Positions 6,049-8,470 of a DNA stretch of 8,470 bases are shown here, piece after piece. The notes beneath the pieces are model-generated. The model was not told the origin of the DNA. It saw only the letters and a list, made by a program, of their open reading frames with translations, and made no database searches. A program made the position numbers and the translations under genes. How positions within the stretch are numbered: position 1 is the stretch's first letter; the number at the start of each line of letters is the position of its first letter. Source of the DNA: an uncultured Bdellovibrio sp. (lineage in GTDB: Bacteria; Bdellovibrionota; Bdellovibrionia; Bdellovibrionales; Bdellovibrionaceae); NCBI RefSeq assembly GCF_946478835.1, contig NZ_CAMLDV010000153.1:1-8470 (forward strand). Direction: 5' to 3'.

Positions 6049-6924
6049 ATGCCGGTTCAGAATCCAAACAAGTTAAAACTCCATCCCATGCACGCCTTTG
6101 GCGTCGTTGGAAATCTGCAGACGCCGCTTCGAATTCAAAGATTTGAAGATCGTTTTGAACCCCTTGTGCCATTTCCGCACAAACACAGTTTTTATCACTT
6201 GGTCATCGTGACTGCAGGACGTGGATGGCATGAGATCGATTTTCAAAGATATCCTATCGAAAAAGGTCGCGTGTTTTTGATGAAGCCGGCTCAAGTCCAT
6301 TCTTGGGTCGTAGATAAAAACTCCAAGGGATTTGTGATCGAATTTGAGGAAGATATTTTAAGTTCGTTACCGGCTTATGCGCCGAAAATAAAACATCTGC
6401 TTAAAAACCTGTCCGACAGTTTTTTAGTAAAATCCAAAACCGATTTGCTGAATTTGCAAAATCACTGCGAATCCTTACTCAGAGAATATGAAGAAAAACA
6501 ACGCGACTATGAAATGGCGCTTTCTCTATCTTTGTTTTTACTGCTGATCGAATTTTCGCGATGGAGCGAATTGAAAGAATCTGCAATGCCCCAGGTGGAA
6601 GCGTTCGCGACGAAATATTTGAACCTTGTTGAGGACAACTTTCGCTCGCAGCACGAGGTTGGATTCTATGCAAAAAGACTGGGTATGACTGCGAAAGCTT
6701 TAACAATGAAAATAACGCGCATGACAGGGCGTTCGGCGCGGACTTTGATTCAAGAGCGTTTGATTTTGGAAAGCAAACGGCTCTTGGCTTATTCGGATTT
6801 GTCTATCACCGAAATTGCGGATGCATTGGGTTATCAAGACGCCAATTACTTTTCGCGGTTTTTCCGAGTGAAAACGCAAAAAACTCCCGCTGCATTTCGG
6901 CAATACGCAAAAAAAGTAACTTAA
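6049..6924 (+). CDS. AraC-family transcriptional regulator with N-terminal cupin domain
   Basis: The 291-residue product has the usual AraC length. Residues about 35-105 form a cupin-like sensor: PHKHSFYHLVIVTAGRGWHE (43-62) supplies the typical His-rich first motif, and the KGRVFLMKPAQVHSW segment (72-86) the second, as in effector-binding AraC/AdaA-type domains. The middle (about 115-180) is helical. The C-terminal half has the two helix-turn-helix units: a first around 203-225 and a second around 252-286 with the family signature ITEIADALGYQDANYFSRFF followed by TPAAFRQ. It should bind DNA as an activator or repressor in response to a small ligand; the ligand is unknown. It is divergent from the small membrane-protein gene across 139 nt, a common arrangement for a regulator and its target. 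No intrinsic terminator follows; an inverted repeat lies downstream. Confidence 0.92.
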   Translation: MPVQNPNKLKLHPMHAFGVVGNLQTPLRIQRFEDRFEPLVPFPHKHSFYHLVIVTAGRGWHEIDFQRYPIEKGRVFLMKPAQVHSWVVDKNSKGFVIEFEEDILSSLPAYAPKIKHLLKNLSDSFLVKSKTDLLNLQNHCESLLREYEEKQRDYEMALSLSLFLLLIEFSRWSELKESAMPQVEAFATKYLNLVEDNFRSQHEVGFYAKRLGMTAKALTMKITRMTGRSARTLIQERLILESKRLLAYSDLSITEIADALGYQDANYFSRFFRVKTQKTPAAFRQYAKKVT

Positions 6925-6980
6925 AAATTTCGCAATATTTCCTGGTAAAGGACTTCGAAAAAGATCTGAGTGTGGTGTCA

Positions 6981-7032
6981 CTGCAAATCGTCAACTCCCT
7001 AGACAGCGGTGCCAAAGTGACGATTTACGCAG
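6981..7032. repeat. Inverted repeat downstream of the AraC gene
   Basis: AAATCGTCA (6985-6993) is perfectly complementary to TGACGATTT (7018-7026). CTGC (6981-6984) pairs with GCAG (7029-7032) after a 2-nt bulge, giving 13 base pairs around a 24-nt loop. An overlapping alternative pairs GTCACT (6977-6982) with AGTGAC (7016-7021). No T-run follows, so it is not a standard terminator. It could be an operator for the lipid-kinase gene or a stabilising 3' structure of the AraC transcript. The rest of 6925-7126 shows only a weak promoter-like TCTAAT (7050-7055). Confidence 0.45.
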
Positions 7033-7126
7033 CATTCTAGAGCGTCAGTTCTAATTTGTTCATGTTTCATCCTGAGTCGTGGTAGGTACGGTACTTGCTC
7101 TTCCGAACTATCGGAGTCAAAAAATT

Positions 7127-8125
7127 ATGAGAGTGTCCGTTCTTATTAACTCAAAAGCAGGTTCTGTGAATGCAGAACTCATTGAAGCGAAGGTGCGTGA
7201 ATCTTTATTCCGCTGTGACCTTCGTTTCTGCCGTCCGCAGACGCTGACGGAGATGTGTGATTTCCTGCACGAGGAAAGAGAACAAAAAACAGACGCGATC
7301 ATTATTTGTGGCGGTGATGGCACGATCAATGTGGCCTTGCAATGTCTGATGAAATGTCAGGATCTCACTCAAATTCCGCCGATCACTATTGTGCGTTCGG
7401 GAACTGCTAATGACTTGGCTCATGAAATTGGCGTGTCTCATCGTATTGATCACGCCGTTCGCAATATCTTTGAAGGTGTCGTTAAAAACATCGATGTGAT
7501 CGAAATTGGTTCCGGAGACATTAAGAAGTACATGCTGACAAACGGAGGTCTTGGACTTCCGGCGATGGCGGCGGAACTTGCCAACAAATTTAGATCGAAT
7601 CTGCAAAATCTTGCAAGCTGTCCGAAAACGGCGAAAGCCTTCCGCTTCCTTGCAGAGAAAAGTTATTACGCCGTTAAAAAAATGGGACCGAGTGTGTATT
7701 CCATGATGACCGCAGAAGCGATTCGCACATGGAATCCAGACGGGTGGGGTCTAGAAATTTCCATCCCTGGCAAAGTGAACGTGGAAACGTCCTCTCCCAT
7801 CGTATTGATCAACAATCAACAAAGCATTGGTGCGAGCTTTTTGCCAGCTCCGTACACTTCAAATACCGATGGAACTGTGAATCTGCTTCTTTCGGAATCA
7901 CGAAACGCTCCTGAACACACATTGGCGGCTTTGCACATTCGTCGTGGCAGTGTAGAAAAATCGCCGATTTTCAAATCATTTGAACTTAAAGAGTTCAGAC
8001 TAAAGAGCCAGAACCCAGGTCGTTCTTTGACTTTTTTCGGGGATGGCGAGATCCTGCTCAGAGATGTTCAGGAGATTTCTGTTCGCTGCATACACCGCGG
8101 ACTTCCTGTCATGGTAAGACAATAA
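7127..8125 (+). CDS. Diacylglycerol-kinase-family lipid kinase (YegS/DgkB-like)
   Basis: The 332-residue product fits the DAGK-catalytic family, which phosphorylates diacylglycerol or related lipids using ATP at the cytoplasmic membrane face. It opens with the NSKAG nucleotide-fold start (8-12), has the diagnostic GGDGT (62-66) for ATP and catalysis, SGTANDLA (91-98) matching the usual G-T-(A/N)-N-D motif, NTDG (246-249) in the C-terminal beta-rich domain, and FGDGE (304-308) near the end. All hallmark motifs are present. ATG 7127 is preferred because GGAG lies 10 nt upstream and the first beta-strand begins immediately; an in-frame GTG at 7079 would add 16 residues. No signal peptide or membrane helix is seen. 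The SDR gene starts 13 nt after its stop, so the two likely form an operon. The lipid substrate (diacylglycerol, sphingoid base or other) cannot be told from sequence alone. Confidence 0.9.
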   Translation: MRVSVLINSKAGSVNAELIEAKVRESLFRCDLRFCRPQTLTEMCDFLHEEREQKTDAIIICGGDGTINVALQCLMKCQDLTQIPPITIVRSGTANDLAHEIGVSHRIDHAVRNIFEGVVKNIDVIEIGSGDIKKYMLTNGGLGLPAMAAELANKFRSNLQNLASCPKTAKAFRFLAEKSYYAVKKMGPSVYSMMTAEAIRTWNPDGWGLEISIPGKVNVETSSPIVLINNQQSIGASFLPAPYTSNTDGTVNLLLSESRNAPEHTLAALHIRRGSVEKSPIFKSFELKEFRLKSQNPGRSLTFFGDGEILLRDVQEISVRCIHRGLPVMVRQ

Positions 8126-8127
8126 CT

Positions 8128-8132
8128 GGAGG
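8128..8132 (+). promoter_or_regulatory. Strong ribosome site selecting a TTG start
   Basis: GGAGG lies 6 nt before TTG 8139 in the short gap after the lipid-kinase stop. This near-ideal site, with the Rossmann strand starting five codons later, decides that translation begins at TTG. The next in-frame ATG falls after the nucleotide-binding motif. Confidence 0.75.
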
Positions 8133-8138
8133 TCTTCG

Positions 8139-8470
8139 TTGACCAGACCGCGCATCCTTGTAACCGGAGGCACAGGTTTTCTCGGGAAAAAAGTCATTCC
8201 TCTTCTTCGTGAAAAATTCGAAGTGGACGTGCTTTCCCGATCAGGCAAGACGGAAGTCCAGGGCGATCTGACCCAATGGAATGCAGGGCTCGATTTCGAT
8301 TCTCTCAAAAATAAAAAATATTCTTTGTTTCTGCATATGGCAGGTCTTTACGATCTGACGGCTTCCAAAGTCGATTGTTATCAACATAATATCTCGACCA
8401 TGGGCACGGCACTCAAAGTCGCTGAAGCATTGAATATTCCTTTTTTATTAAGCACAATCACGGTTGCTGC
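8139..8470 (+). CDS. Extended SDR, NAD(P)-dependent epimerase/reductase (3' end outside window)
   Basis: The frame starts at TTG and stays open to the window edge (110 codons plus two bases). It begins directly with a Rossmann strand and the extended-SDR glycine motif: RILVTGGTGFLG (5-16), with G10, G13 and G16 as GxxGxxG. GDLT (42-45) supplies the usual strand-end acidic site near the adenine. HMAGLYDLTA (66-75) corresponds to the 'HLAA-x-YD' motif, and the segment from N84 (NISTMGTALKVAEAL) followed by a beta-strand ending STITVA leads into the catalytic region. The catalytic Ser/Tyr-x-x-x-Lys lies beyond the edge. The HxAxxYDxTA form recalls SDRs related to fatty-acyl-CoA/thioester reductases, which would fit a lipid operon with the kinase upstream; this is inference. 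A sugar epimerase or other SDR cannot be excluded. Confidence 0.85.
   Translation, partial: MTRPRILVTGGTGFLGKKVIPLLREKFEVDVLSRSGKTEVQGDLTQWNAGLDFDSLKNKKYSLFLHMAGLYDLTASKVDCYQHNISTMGTALKVAEALNIPFLLSTITVA

Noticed and set aside
7205..7606. Minus-strand frame of 133 codons
   Set aside because: Shadow of the lipid kinase, whose GGDGT and GTAND motifs lie in this very region.
1..8470. tRNA, rRNA, CRISPR array, insertion sequence or phage genes
   Set aside because: No spaced repeat array, transposase or integrase motifs, or tRNA-like cloverleaf ends were seen on either strand.

Overview
The window reads as chromosomal DNA from a Gram-negative bacterium with an elaborate cell envelope. It encodes two lipoproteins with clear lipoboxes, a signal-peptide beta-barrel with an aromatic C-terminal strand, an AMIN-type exported protein and a LolD/MacB-like ABC transporter. 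Moderate GC, short intergenic gaps, AAGGAG-type ribosome sites and many exported proteins with no close named family would suit a Bdellovibrio-like predator. That assignment is an impression from style, not a demonstrated fact. There are no RNA genes, CRISPR arrays, insertion sequences or phage genes, so this is ordinary core or accessory chromosome and not a mobile island.

Layout. Positions 1-330 (minus) hold the 5' part of a small Tyr/Asn/Cys-containing lipoprotein gene that runs off the left edge. A 246-nt divergent gap separates it from a plus-strand run of four genes: an AMIN-domain-like periplasmic protein (577-1092), an outer-membrane beta-barrel (1099-1845), and, after a 109-nt gap with a hairpin, an ABC ATPase (1955-2635) and its FtsX/LolE-type permease (2635-3843, 1-nt overlap). 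The permease meets tail to tail, with zero spacing, a long minus-strand lipoprotein made almost wholly of NHL-like beta-propeller repeats (3844-5601). Upstream of that gene lies a 152-nt region packed with inverted repeats, one of which would bury its ribosome-binding site in the mRNA. Next comes a 51-residue single-pass membrane protein (5754-5909, minus), divergent from an AraC-family regulator (6049-6924, plus). The right end holds a diacylglycerol-kinase-like lipid kinase (7127-8125) followed 13 nt later by an extended SDR (NAD(P)-dependent epimerase/reductase type) starting at TTG and running off the right edge.

How the genes may work together (inference). The AMIN protein and barrel form a translationally close pair at the peptidoglycan/outer-membrane interface. 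The ABC pair could serve lipoprotein or lipid traffic for the same envelope. The lipid kinase and SDR look like a lipid-modification operon. The AraC regulator may control the divergent small membrane gene and possibly the propeller lipoprotein behind it.

The most interesting unexplained item is the leader of the propeller lipoprotein (about 5606-5717). Three repeat elements there could form two mutually exclusive hairpins, one of which covers the Shine-Dalgarno. This resembles a translational switch but is unproven.
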